Assembly: GCA_030407085.1 (NCBI GenBank)
Contig: CM059584.1
Span: 129,741,501 to 129,805,500, forward strand
Length of the DNA: 64,000 nt
Source: Trichopria drosophilae
Taxonomy: Eukaryota; Arthropoda; Insecta; Hymenoptera; Diapriidae
Direction: 5' to 3'
Shown: piece by piece, positions 12,240 through 25,014 of the stretch
Position numbering within the stretch: the stretch's first letter is position 1
How the letters are laid out: each line of letters opens with the position of its first letter
The notes under the pieces: generated by a model
Told to the model about the DNA's origin: nothing
Databases searched by the model: none
Seen by the model: the letters and a program-made list of their open reading frames with translations, nothing else
Made by a program: the position numbers and the translations under genes

Positions 12240-14820
12240 ACATTAGCCGGTATCAAAATATGTCATGGTTATTATTTACCATTGCTGGATGTAGTAATTC
12301 CATTCCATTCCAACATATTATAAAATCATCACTCAACGCCATCATTACCATGGTGACTGCTCGTGATTATTCCTACATATTATGTCAAAACTTGGCATTG
12401 ACATCATCACAATTCGCTACTACAATAAGCAGAAACCATTTCTAGACATCATTGTTACCAGACATCGTAAGACATCATTTCACATTACGAGAGCAGGATA
12501 TGATTTTCATGAGGCATAATCAAATAATTCCATATCACCCATAATACATCACGATTTCGTAGTATAGAATCGATATTATTTGATATCAGCATCAACCAAC
12601 GATATAATAATTAACATCTTTAATTTTTATCTCTGTTCCTAGTAATCCTATCTTGTCAGCATTCGCTAGCATAATTATCAGAAGTAATTATTATGCGCCA
12701 TACTTCATAATGCGACATCATTTAACATCAGAGTACGGCATATATTGGATCATGGTTTGCTCTAAAAACGATATCATTTTATAACATCGTCATTTTTATT
12801 CGCATAGATATAATAAATTACTTATTTATTACACAGCCCAACAAAAATTTTAGAATTTCACGTTGCCCTATAAGTAAGAGTCGATTCTGGTAGGATTTTT
12901 GCTCCAGAATCCAAATATGACCATCAAAATATCCAATTGGCTATAGTTTTTAAGATATTGAAGGTCAAACGTGTCAAAAAATCCGATTTCAGGCATTTTG
13001 AGCATTTATTCACAGCTCTAAAAAATTCTGTTGTTCCAATAGTAAGAGTCAATTCTGATAGGAGTTTTTCCACAGAATCCAAATATGTACTCCAAAATAT
13101 TGATTTGGACCTACTTTTTGCCCAAAATTGAAGGTCGAAAAAGTAAAAAATCGTGTTTTAGGACATTTTCACACCAATACTACAGAACTCGACACAAAAT
13201 ATCAAGAAATGCAAATTGGCGGATCCAATATGTCCGACGAACTTTTAGAAATTTGAATCACTTCAAACTCATTATCATTTTGGAAACTTTACTTTATTTT
13301 TTACCAAATTGCAGGTCAAAGGGGTAAAAAATCGTGTTTTCAGACATTCTTTTCTGTTTTTCTAGAAAACTAGTTAAGACGATAACGAGCTTGAAGTGGT
13401 TCGAATTTTAATAGGTTTGTCGGACATGTTGGATCCACCATTTTGTGTTTTTTTATTATTTGCGTCGCGTTCTATAGTATAGACGTAAAGAATATCCTAA
13501 AGCAAGCTTTTTTTACAATTTTGACCTGGAATTTGGACAAAAAATAAATCCAATTCAATATTTCCGAATACATATTTCGATTCTGTGAGAAAAATTATAT
13601 GAAAATTGACTTTTACTAGTGGAGCAACATCATTTTTTGGTATTTGTGAACAGATATTGAAAAATGCCGAAAATCACATTTTTAACCCCTTTGACCGTCA
13701 ATATCTCAAAAACTGGAGCCAATTGGATATTTTGTCGGTCGTATTTGGATTCTGGAACAAAAATCCTATTAGAATCGACTCTTACTTGTAGGACAACAAA
13801 ATTTTGTTGGGCTGTGTTATTTACTGCATATAATTTCGGCAAACATCATAATGAGAGATTACTTCACATCAGGATAGGCTAGGTCGAATATCATAATCAT
13901 ACAACGTCATCATGACTGCGATGACTATTCCTGCTCTTACTACAATTATCAGAAATCATTACTACACATTATTGTTACCATACTTTGTAATAGGACATCA
14001 TATGACATCGCAATGAGGCATGCTTTTCTTTCAGCAGAACCAAATAATCCCTAGGGATTATTCCGGACCTTCGTAACCTTACACATCGTAATTCACTATA
14101 CTATAATTATCAGAAACCATTAAGAGTGTCATTGTTCGCCATATGACACCATTCAACTGCAGGCTAGGGCATGATGTGTATCAAACATGTAATCGTGATG
14201 ATCCCTGGGCATTGTCTTAGGCCTTGTTAATACAACATCATTGTCATTTAGCGTTATAATTATCAGAAATCTTTACTGTAAATACATGATTTTTTAAATA
14301 ACATGATAAAACATGATTTTTTGTAACGTGAGCCAAATAAGTCGACTTTTTTCGATCAGAGTACATCATGAAAATTAAAGAATCGATTCCATCTGACATC
14401 ATGCAACGTCACAATCATGGTTATTTTTAGGCATTAGCGTAGAGCTTGATATATATATTCCACGTTTATTATTGTAAGTATCAGAAATAATTACTTGACA
14501 TCTTTGTTAACAAAGGTCATAATACAATATTATTCAACAGCTGAATAGACTATGATTACCAAAAATCATTTTTAGGCGTCATTGTCTCCAAACATGTCAC
14601 AATACAATGTTTCAACGTCATTACTAGAAATCATGTTAATTCAACATCGTCATCACCACTCGCTATTGAAAATACCGGACATCCCTATCATAATCGTTAT
14701 TATCAAACATTATATTTCGATACAATTCGCATTATTCGTATCTTCACTGTCCGGTGTTATCTGCCAAGGAAATCGGAACTGGTATCTTAAGTTCCCTGAA
14801 ATATTCGATTTTTGAGAAGT
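12240..14820. repeat. Diverged tandem repeat (satellite-like) rich in CATCATT, interrupted by a foldback
   Basis: A word of the form ATTATCAGAAATCATT, followed by a CATCATTGTTACCA word and GACATCAT, recurs near 12431, 12681, 13951, 14112, 14265, 14483, 14562 and 14627. Period is irregular (about 80-280 bases) and divergence is high, so the array is old. The gap between the copies at 12681 and 13951 falls to about 280 bases once the 985-bp foldback at 12832-13816 is removed, within the range of other intervals. Confidence 0.55.
12832..13816. mobile_element. Long palindromic (foldback) DNA element, CACAGCCCAACAAAA ends
   Basis: The two ends are inverted copies. The left starts CACAGCCCAACAAAA, and the right end read on the other strand is the same. 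Inverted similarity continues inward over most of the length: AGTAAGAGTCGATTCT near 12873 against the complement near 13780, and GGATCCAATATGTCCGACGA at 13221-13240 against 13420-13436. The flanks on both sides are TTA (12829-12831 and 13817-13819), as expected of a 3-bp target duplication. PIF/Harbinger-type transposons duplicate TTA/TAA, but the family is not proved by this alone. Inside the arms a subunit with the order AAGGTCAAA, AAAAATC, ATTTTAGGCATTTT repeats directly near 12960, 13130 and 13312. No transposase is encoded, so it is non-autonomous. Confidence 0.8.
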
Positions 14821-17800
14821 ATTTAAAAAGTAAGAAACTGTTTGATATTTTCTGCTGTTTACTGCTGATAGTTATAGCTAATATTAAGATTTTCTAAGCT
14901 GAGATGCAATGTTTTTTTTCTTTCTTTAAAAAACCTGTCTAATAATCAAATTTTGAAATATATGAAGACAAAATAATTAGATGGAATTATTGTAACACAT
15001 TTTTGCATTATCAGATTTTCAGAATTTTAAATTTTTATAAATTTAAATAAAATAATCAAAAAATTCAGGTATGTGATTCATACATATCCATATATCGCTT
15101 TAAATATTAAATTTAGGTTTCTTCAATGTGAATTAAACGAAATCTGACGAAAATTAAGTTCACCAGAATATAGTCGACCTCTTAAAAATGGATGTTTCAC
15201 AAAATAACAAAAAGATTGCTTAAAATCCATTCATAGCAAAGATGCCTTTATTTTTGTATTTTCGAGGCACAATAATCAAAAACATTTTAAAACACATATA
15301 AACATTTCATGTACACTTATTCAATGATAAAATATCGACATACTAGCCAAAAAGAAGTGTTGCATATAACCTCAAATACGATATATCACGTAATCTGTTT
15401 TACACATAGTGAAGCGAAAGTAACGCCGCCCTCATGATTGTTCTTGTTGCTTTTGGGCAGTACATAAATGTTAAATATTTGTTTATTTCTTTAATTAATT
15501 ACTGAAAAATATTTAATTTTTGAGAAAACACATTAAAAATGATTATTTTATAGCTTTACGAACAGGACACTTGACCGAAAGACAATATGGTTACATGCAG
15601 TGAAAAAAATTTAAAGTAGTTATTTACAGAAAAAATAATTTATTTATGTAATTATTACATTTCCTGCGCGAATAATGTTGTTATGAAAAAGTTGAATTAT
15701 CCCTAATAGCACACTTTATTCCATCCATATTCCTAGAATATTCCTTTGGAACACATTATAACTTGAATTATTTATTCAGAAATTCAATAGTCGAAAACAG
15801 CATGAATTAATAATAACAATTTCAATGGTATTTATTAAATTTTTCGTAGAAAGAGAACAATATTGATTGGTTTGATAATGAAACACCATAAAATAGTGAT
15901 AAGTTTTTTTTATATCGTAAATATTTTGTAATGCTCAATAATCATATATCATGCAATCATTAGAACAAAATTGATTGCAAAAGACATGGAGACAAGAAAA
16001 TACAACTAAAATGATAGATAACCTAACCTACCCTAACTATACAAACAATAGGTTCAGGAAAGCATAATAATAAAATATTACCATAAGAACTTGCAAAAGG
16101 CGTTCCAACTAAAAAACATAATATGAAATATAAATACAATACATTCATATAGTTCAAGAAACAAATATATTAGTTAAAAAATCTACTAACATGTAAAAGA
16201 ATGTAAAATAATTCGGTAATATTTTTTAACAATTAAAACCGATATTTACTTTTTGGAATTTTGATTGAACACAAGGAAAAGTCGAAAATTGTAAATGAAT
16301 AATGATTTCGACAAATAAACGACTAATTATTTGATTATAAGTAAACGCATTACTAATTACGATTTAAATTGTACATTCTTCCAACTAAAGGATATTTTTT
16401 CAAAAAAATCTATATTTTGTTATTAAGAATCTTAAAAATCGTATGTATATATATAAATTATACAGTTTCATTTTGTTAAATAAATAAATGTATCTATTGT
16501 AACTAAATTCTACATGGAAATGCAATGAAATGTATAGAAAAAGACAATGGAGAGAGACCATCCATAATACATAGATCCAAAAATATGCGTTTATTATAAG
16601 AACGCAGAATATACATGTAACAAAACGTTACATAACTGAACGATGGAGTGTTCTATTCTTCACCTATGTCGGTTATATATGTTCCTAATCCTATAAAAGT
16701 TACGTTTGTGATATTTTTATACGGAATTCGCGTGCGATAACGAACGTCTTTATGACTTCCGTTAATTCAAAGTCTTTCAATAACGAATAATTGACTTATT
16801 ACTACGATCATATTGCAGTTGATAATAAAAAATGAAGTTCAATCTGAAGGTGTAATTGTCTTTCAAATGCGCTAAAAAACAATTTACTCGAATAATCGTA
16901 AGTAAAAATATTTACTTGAAGCTGGAAAATATTGTTTTATTTAGCAAAATTTTGTCGCTTACTTTAAAAACTTTTGCTGGATAGAGTGAGTAGTTTCTTG
17001 CGAAGTAAATATTTGTTTGGACTTATTTTATTTCAGCACGGAATTAAATTCAAAAATTAAGTATTCAGAAATAATTAGAAAATACTGAAATTTCTTTATT
17101 TAATTCATCTTGTTTTCAAAATTTAATTTTAAAAAATCATCACTACGCTAAGTCTCTCATAATCATAGCGTAATTAACTACGCTAGAAATATATGCTCGA
17201 GATAATATTTAACAAATTTTTGGAAGTTATTGTCGTAATTTTATATATTTGAAAATAGAGATTATTTTTTTAAACTTCGTATTAGTAACTTTGTGAATAA
17301 CTTCAACAGTTTTTTAATAATATTGATATAGAGGAATTGTACTTAACGAGCTCAAAAATAATTGAGTAACTGTTTAAGCCGTATTTGACAGTTTATGAAA
17401 AAATATCGATTAATGTTAAAAATACAAAAAAAAAAACAAAATTCGTAATGAGCGATAGCATAAACCTCTACATAACACGCATTGTATAAGTGTCAGTAGA
17501 TTCGATTATCAAATTGTTTCTTGAGTTTTAAAAATTCTGATCTCAGATTTGAGTTTGACACCCGATCAAACTATACATCATGTAGACTTTCTGTTCGTGT
17601 TGGGTAACCGCATTTTTAACCGTTGCAAAGGAACTTTGTGATTAAAGAAAGTGTTTTATTTTTTGGTCACTTTCAAGTCAAAATTAAAAAGCCCAAAATG
17701 GCTGATCCAATATGACGTTTCAAAATTAAAAGTAACGTCTTCAACTAAGTGCTTGGAAAATTAAACAATTCATCGTTGGATTTGAATGAAAATAGATTTC

Positions 17801-18480
17801 GTCAGAATTATGAAATTCCAAATGTCTGATTTAAAAAGTTAAAATGTTTTCAACGATACCAAAAACGTATAGAAAAATTTGGAATGATTATCATCATAAC
17901 ACAAAATTAAAACCATGGCATTTTTCTTTCTGTTTTCAAAATTTTTATATAAATATTAACTATTTTGGATTTTTTAGGGCGGTACCCCATAGAGCATACT
18001 TGAAAATAGTAGATAAGTATCTTTTAAAAATTAAATAAAATTGGTTTTAGTGGAGTAACTGACCTGAAGTAGATGGACCAGGTCTTATCATTTCGGGTTA
18101 AAATTAATTTCTTCTTTTTGGACTCGATGCCTTTGGAGTATTTGAATTTTGGTTTTCTTCACCCGCATTACAAACAGGATTTTTATACATTTTTATACGT
18201 ATGTAACGTGTTTTCTATACATAAAATATTCTTATTTTGATTAGATACCTAATGATAATTTTTTCTTTTTGTCTGAATTTTTGTTTGAATAGCAAATAGT
18301 ATAAGAACTTATAGTCATTTTCACCAGAAATGATGTCAATATTTCTCATGCTGCATGTTTGTTTAACCAAAATTATCACCTGAAATGATAACATTTTCTC
18401 GAAAATTTGCATGTATTATGCTCCAAGTTACTCTCTGATATTTTTGATGAAAACGTCTGCGTGCAACATGTACGACTGAA
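14820..18480. other. Very AT-rich desert
   Basis: No gene, RNA or clear repeat was found except a CCAAAATGGCTGATCCAATATG word at about 17691-17712, which belongs to a dispersed motif family, and a short CCTAACC run near 16020. Open frames here are all under 75 codons and rich in F, N, K, I and Y, as expected from AT-rich noncoding DNA. Confidence 0.55.
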
Positions 18481-18499
18481 AACTTTTCTGTTAAAATCT

Positions 18500-19030
18500 A
18501 GATATGTCCAGTATTTTGCAGATTCAGCCAGGTCATTCTTAACTACTTCTCTGCATTTTCTAGTTCTGAATTATTAATATCTTACAACTAATAGCATCTC
18601 ATGGTGGATTGGCAATAATGCCAGATAAGAATGTCCCTTGTTGATTGGACGATGGATATAAAGTAGGTTGATGATGTTAATGATGTTTCATGATGACGAC
18701 AAGTAAATTGAAGCCTGAATGTACAATAATCACTCTGAAAAAAGTGAATTGCTTTTATGTTATAGATTTTGCTGATCCAGCCAAGTCAGTCCTAGCTATG
18801 TCTGCCAGTTTCTAGTTGAAGTGTATGATTGCAGTCTTACAGTAATTCTGAATATGAACTGAAAAATAATAGTACCTCAATGGCTGGTTGGCTATAATAC
18901 TAGATGATACAGTCCAATGTTGAATGGACAAAATTAACATGACATTGAACGATGGGTAGCAAGTAGGGTAAGGCGATGATGTCAATGATTTTTCGTGATG
19001 ACGAAAAGTGAATCATCTTATGTAGTGAGA
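18500..19030. repeat. Two diverged tandem copies of a unit of about 253 bp
   Basis: GATTCAGCCAGGTCATTCTTA at 18521 and GATCCAGCCAAGTCAGTCCTA at 18774 begin two copies. These then share, in order, TTCTAGTT, TTACA, AATAGTA/AATAGCA, the TGGTTGGC-like word, GATGATG/GATGATGTCAATGAT and CGTGATGACGA. The ATGATG-rich half resembles the reverse complement of the CATCAT-rich array at 12-14 kb, so these may be one satellite family in opposite orientation. Confidence 0.6.
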
Positions 19031-19399
19031 CACAATTTCTTGTGTACACCATCAAAATCGACATCATGTAGGATCTAAAAAATCTGCATATTTTTGAAAC
19101 ATAAATAACAAAGAGCTTCGGCAGATTAATAAAGCAAATAGCTCACCTTCGATCACATTTAATGAACCGGTTAGCCATAAAAATGACATCACTCGTCTAA
19201 ACAAAACGTTTCTTACAATAAAGAAAAACAAATTTATTACCCAATCAAACTTAAACCACAAAGTGTAACACACGCCATCCTGCAAAGGGTTAACAATGAG
19301 TTTCTTATAACCTATGACATCAGAAATCGTTATGTTTCTTCGAGTTCTATATTCTCCCTTCGTACACCAGCTCGGAACACAAAATACACCTCCAAAGTT

Positions 19400-20030
19400 G
19401 CGATAATCGTACAGGAATAAAAAATCAATCAATGATTGCAGATTTCATCGGGAAATTGGCGTTCTTAGAAGTTTTTATGAACACCCGTACGTTGCTAATT
19501 CAAAGTTTACTTTTCATGTTGCAAATCGATAGTGTTCGTATTTGTTCGAGCGAAATTTCGCAGGGTCTTCGTTTACGCTCTCTGAAATATTGACGAGATA
19601 CGCATTCAGGAGTGATAATAATCGTCGATATACGGTTTGAATGTAAAGTTCACAAGCGTGGCATTCGCGTGAATTTCTCGCAACGGAATTACTCGTTTGA
19701 ATTATGAATTATCGTCGTCGTCGTAGCTACGTTTGAGTGCATGTTTGTGTGGGTGTGAGTCTATGGGTGGGTGCGTTTGGGTATGTACTTGTGTGTGAAT
19801 GTAGTATATTGTCGTCAAGCCCTGCGCAAGATCCCTATATACGAGGGTAAAATTATTGTACGATTCGCCCATGATACCAAACGCGTGGGTGCCAGAGAAA
19901 GACAGAAGCAATTGGTGCGGAAAAGCGAGGGGTTGGACGAAGAAGCCGTTGTCGAGTTTTCTCCACCACTGCCTTATATAGTATCGATAACTGACAAAGC
20001 AGACCTGACGTTTCAGGTTGATGCATAATA
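19400..20030. promoter_or_regulatory. GC-rich island with a DRE-type TATCGATA site
   Basis: A more balanced composition begins near 19400. A (GT)/(GGGTG)-rich patch lies at 19738-19800. Near the right end are CTTATATAG (19973-19981) and the palindrome TATCGATA (19982-19989), which equals the DREF-binding DRE core known from Drosophila promoters. The open frames at 19702-19911 minus and 19771-20028 plus overlap each other and are not recognised. Confidence 0.3.
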
Positions 20031-20269
20031 AATCGAAGGGGTTAAATGTTCAGATTTATATATACATATAAGCATGCCCTGCCTGACTTTCATCATTTTA
20101 TCATTAAAAATGTCATGAAAGCTTTACTAAGTAGCTCATATAATTTTATGAGCATTGTTTTCATTTTATAGATTAGTTTGTTTCAAATCTGTGTTGAATA
20201 TAAAAAACTTCAATTCAGGGAAATGCCCTGACATTGAGTAGCGATCTGATGTTCATTTAAAGAGGAATT

Positions 20270-22960
20270 TAATCCATGAGGAGTAAAAATTAATTATTTC
20301 GCATGTGTGGCTATCGTGTGAAGCGAATTTTCACTCAAGATATTTCAAGAGTAAAATAATACAGGTTTGGTCGAAACGAATGTATCATATGAAAAAAAAG
20401 CTGAAACGAAGACAATGCCTGCATCATAGAAGTGAAACTCCACTTATTTAATTTTTAAATGAGAATTCACTTTTAATAGATTGAAATTGAATCCACTTAT
20501 CAAAGAGTATCTATATTTAAAGAGTGAAAATTCACTCATAAAGTCTGCAAACTCACTCAGCATGAAAGGAAAACTCGATTTGTAAGGAGATCTAAGAGAT
20601 TTAGAAGGTCAAAAGGAAAGAAATATTTAGCACAAACAAAATCGCAAAGAAAATACACAAAAGAGTAAAATTTGACTCTAAGCGAGGAAAACATTACTCT
20701 ATCATAACAGGTATTTCAATATTCTCTATGGAGTCTGAATTTGCTCTTCAAAGAGCCCATACAGCACATACCTCTTAAAGTGGTCCCCCAGAGCTCAGTC
20801 CTAAGATATCTCTAAGAAGACTTCCTGAAGAGGTCTGAATTATGATAATCTATAAAACGAGCTCTTAAAGATGTCTTACTTAGGACTTCTTAAAATCGAA
20901 ATCTCGAAGACGTCTTATGTTTGAGGTATTAAATTTATCTGCGTTTCTTCCAGACACCAGGTGGCTATTGAATCCAAAAATGAGATCGCGCCTTATTTAC
21001 TTCATATACAGACCGATAGATTATAAGCTACAAAGACAAAATAAGTGTTTATATTTAGCAAGTTTTATCACAATTTTGTACTATTATTGAATGTTATCAG
21101 TATCCAATATGTAACTATACAATCGGTAAAAAGGAACTCAGGTAAAAATGATATAAACTAATAATTAAGGTACCAAAATAGAATCTATAATTTTCAGAAA
21201 TTTGATTTTCATTTATGTTATTTATTTTATATGCCAAAGCTGTCAAATAAGACCTCTTTTCTGAGACCTCATATTTAAGAGCTCTTTCTGATAAATATTT
21301 AAGACATCGTACAATTTTTAAGAGAGCATGGTAATATACAGTGTGATACCACGCATTAGAAAGGGTTAATATCATACAAAACAAAAATATGAAATCCTAC
21401 TGTCAGGTGAAACCTCACTTCAAAAGAAGATGCTTAATTTTCACTCTGCAAAGAGTTAATTTGCTCCCTGAGAAATTTTGGAAGGGCAGCAATATTTTGT
21501 ATTACGCGTTTTGTATTAGTCATTTAGTTCAAACGAATCCTGCTTCTCATTTGCACATGTTTTAGAGGAACCGCCGACGTCGTATTAAACTACAATTGAA
21601 GAAACGGGAGCTCAATTTTCACTCTGTGAAGAGTGAATTCTCATTCTGAACAGTGAAGCGTTCGGGTATCGTAATACTGAAACAACTAACTTAAAATGCG
21701 CCGTTACATTTTTATAGTTATTTAAGAATCCGATGTAATTAAAATGTAAAAAGAAATACTCAAAAGAATTAAATCCTACTCTCAAAAGAGTGAAATAAAA
21801 GAGTGAACCAAACGAATAAAGCAAATATTACTGCTTGAAGTTCTTGAAGTAACAACTGAAAGACATTTGTCAAATTGTTCACTCTTAACGTAGGTATTCA
21901 TACTCTTTAGAAGTGAAAACTCGTTTTTAGAGAGTGGACTAGTTTTCAGTTCAAGAAGTAGACAGAATTTGTAAAAAATATTACAGATATTACAATATTA
22001 TACTCTATTTAAAGAGCCACCCTAAAAAGTGTCCAAATTTCGCCTGTTTTTTGGACCTGAAATTTGGGATCAAAATGTATGTCAAATGAAAGTTTATGAT
22101 AATAGCTTACTGGTGTAAAAATTTTAGATTGAGCATATATCTTAATCTTGAGATGATTGAAAAATTGTATTTTTTTAAATTTGTCATTTTTAATCTCCGA
22201 AAGTACACATTTCGCGAAAAATTCACAAGAGACATTTTTTATTTAGAATTATCGAAAGAATCTAAATAAATTTTTACAGGACCGAAAAAAATCAAATTTC
22301 CAAATTGTTAACAAAATGTTGATTGTTTTGAAAATGTTGTTCGCAATCTGGAAAAAATTTGTTTAGATTATTTCGACAATTTTTCGTAAAATGTATATTT
22401 TCGGAGATAAAAAATGTCATATTTAAAAAAATGCAATTTTTCAGTAAAATCCGCCCTTTGAACCTCCATATCTCAAGATTAAGATATATGCTCAATCTAA
22501 AATTTTTACACCAGTAAGCTATTATCATAAACTTTCATTTGACATACATTTTGATCCCAAATTTCAGGTCCAAAAAACAGGAAAAATTTAGGATGGTTCT
22601 TTCCTGAAGCGAAAAGTTACGCCTTGCAGAGAAAAATAATTTTTTTTTCGTTATGACTGAAACTTAACTGCTAAAGAGTCAACCGTAACACTTGAAAGAG
22701 TGAAATATCACTTTCAATGGAATGAAAATTTCACTCTTTATGAAAGAGTGGCTCAATTTTCACTCCAAGGAATTAAGAGAGTAACAATTCACTCTTGATG
22801 CAGTGACATTTTTACCCCATTGAGGATGATATTTCACTCTTGATGGAATGAAATGTCTCTCTTCACAGATTGAAATGTTCACTCCCAAATTTCACAGTCA
22901 AATTTTCTCTCTTAATTAAAAAGTGGTTCAATTTTCACTCCAAGGAATTTACAGATCAGA
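20270..22960. repeat. Field of AGAGTGAAA / TTTCACTCT motifs
   Basis: Dozens of near-copies of AGAGTGAAAATTTCACTCTT, an almost self-complementary word, are spread through this interval, densest at 20430-20560, 21420-21480, 21610-21810, 21880-21950 and 22680-22950. Between them are GAGCTCTTAAAGA words (20750-20950), some inverted at 21250-21330. The copies are too dense and too regular in core sequence to be chance. The field is interrupted by the hairpin at 22012-22602. Isolated copies occur at 1-60, 6414, 24225, 37748 and 54700-54770. Confidence 0.6.
22012..22602. mobile_element. Full-length hairpin (foldback) element, about 590 bp
   Basis: The right half is the reverse complement of the left half with few mismatches. 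The words TTTTTTGGACCTGAAATTTGGGATC, CATTTGAC..., AGTAAGC... and AATCTTGAGAT on the left recur inverted on the right, and the pairing continues through AATCTCCGAAA (near 22193) against TTTCGGAGAT (near 22400). The ends are AGAGCCACCCTAAA on the left and its complement with two changes on the right. The left end carries about 15 extra bases. No clear target duplication was seen. The transcript of either strand would fold into an almost perfect long double strand. Confidence 0.8.
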
Positions 22961-23645
22961 CGCAAAGAAATACAAGCTTGAATTACATTAATAACTGATT
23001 TTTTTAAATTATAATCAGTGAATTTTTTACACCAAGAATTTTAAAAAGAAAATAGAATTCAATATATAATTGTTTCGAAAAAAGTTAAGTTTCATTGGTT
23101 TTAGTGTTTAAAGAAGTTTTTACTTCACCAATCTCAAAGACGATTACTTTCAAATTGTAATTTGATTGACATTAAAAAATATTCAATAAATGTTATCCAT
23201 TCTTTTGTAAAGTTTCTTTTATTTATACTGGAAGTAAATGTGCAAATATAATCAAAAAGCAGATAATTAATTACAAATAGGTATTATTAATTATTATAAT
23301 TATACTTATAAAAATAGTTACATTTAGAACTGATTTCGTTATATAATCTGATTTAAATATGTATTAATGCAGGACTTGAAAAAATGTGAAAAGTCAGTAA
23401 AATTAAAGAAAGGATGCACTAAGATTATTTTTATTAAGAAACTATGAAGACTTTTTTTAATTATCCCTTAGTTTATTTCTCTTAATACAAGAATATTAAT
23501 TTAGCTCTTCAAATAGTTTTACTGCAGCAAACAAGTTTCATTAAAAAAAGATTTATTTAAGTAAATATTTATTTGTGTAATCGCAATTAAATGAGATAGT
23601 TGAATTAAGACAATATTTCTTTTTTATCATTTTTTTTATTGACAG

Positions 23646-23764
23646 TAAATTCTACTCAAATCAAGAAAATATGTCTAAGCAACTAAATATCTCTTTTAAT
23701 CTACAATATTTGTTCAGTGTTCATATTGAATCTCGAATCACAAAATTTGTAATCGACTTTGGAG
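23646..23764 (+). CDS. Candidate internal exon, unknown protein
   Basis: A strong polypyrimidine tract (TTTCTTTTTTATC followed by a T run) ending in GACAG immediately precedes 23646. Of the three frames only one is open through the stretch, about 40 codons, including a run reading SKQLNISFNLQYLFSVHIES. The end can be GGAG|GTAAAA at 23764 or, 16 bases later, AC|GTAAGA at 23780, which is the better donor. I recognise no family. A frame of this length is not rare in AT-rich DNA when the whole window is searched, so this is only a candidate; RNA evidence would decide. Confidence 0.25.
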
Positions 23765-24919
23765 GTAAAAAAGTAAAAACGTAAGAATATTGTTCAATTT
23801 ATTTATAATTTATATATTTTTATACTGTATTTTAGAAACAAAATTTTGTTTCTCTATCCTAATTTACTTTAATAAGGACTTTAAAAAATCACAAAAAATT
23901 AGTTTTCAGATTTGTTTGCACAAATTGTTATTATTTTAAAACACTTCTTTAATTTGCTTACTTCTTCATCTTATTAACTGAATTATTCAAAAAGAATATT
24001 TTTTTTGTAAATTATTTGTTTGTCGGAAACATTTTTATATATATTTTTCATAATAATTTATAATGATTCAACAAAAGTTCCTTAGTGAATTTTAACACTA
24101 TTAAAATGTTGTTTTCATTTATTTTTGAATTGAGATTTTCTTTTTGACTTCTGATCATTTATAAGTCAAAATTTCCTTAATATGCGATTTTACGTAGTCA
24201 TAGTGATTATGCCATTTTCGTAAAGTGAAAATTCACTCTCTCGAAGACAGATAACCGTCAACAGACAGTTTTCACCCCTTAGTTAAATGACTTGATTTTC
24301 AGTCACGATGACATAGAATTCTTCAATAAACTGCGCTTTGTTAGTGAACACGAATAGTTAATATTCCGTTCCGAACATTAACGAATAGTATTTGTTTTCT
24401 GAAATACAAAAATTAAAATTTGTTAAATATACAGAAATAAAATAAAAAATTGTAGTAAATCTTTCAGAATTACGTTTTTTTAACTAAAACCACTCGTTCA
24501 TTAGTGATTGTTTTTTATTGTAAATAATTTTGTAGTTTTTTCGATAATTTTAATGACTAAGTCTGGCATATTAAATAAAATTTGCTAACAATTAGTTTAT
24601 AGCTGCTGATCAGCTTTATTATTTCTAGATAATACATATTGACTAATTATTAGTACTAACACTTTATAAGATTTTTAGTAACGATATAAATAAAAAAAAT
24701 TAGTTTTTAAATTATGACATTTTTAATTCCACATTCAAGATTTTTTTAACATTAAAGCCACAAAACAATAACCCGATATTTGAAGTCAAACTAACGTTTA
24801 AAAGTCAGTTATTGAATTAAAAAGTAAGTCTTACACGAAATATTTTAATAATTTCATATTATACAAATTTTTTGTGAAAATATTCGGTATTTTTTACCAT
24901 TTCATTTCAATTTATGCAG

Positions 24920-25014
24920 AAGAGTTTCTTCTGATGTCAGAAATTTATCTGCAGGATTCAGAAATGAAGCTCTTGGAAAAATTGAACATCACAACCGTCG
25001 AAAATGTTTTGTAA
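24920..25014 (+). CDS. Candidate terminal exon, unknown protein
   Basis: A pyrimidine-rich stretch ending TTATGCAG precedes 24920. Local composition is less AT-rich than on either side. One frame, phase-compatible with the donor at 23764, stays open for 31 codons (contains SEMKLLEKLNITTVENVL) and ends with TAA at 25012-25014. A second frame, compatible with the donor at 23780, is open for about 50 codons beyond the same acceptor. Because two frames are open, the reading is ambiguous. No homology was recognised. Confidence 0.2.

Noticed and set aside
11837..12445. Longest open frame of the window, 202 codons, plus strand
   Set aside because: It starts with TTG, lacks an ATG for about 97 codons, has no recognisable domain, and its second half runs into CATCAT-rich satellite sequence.
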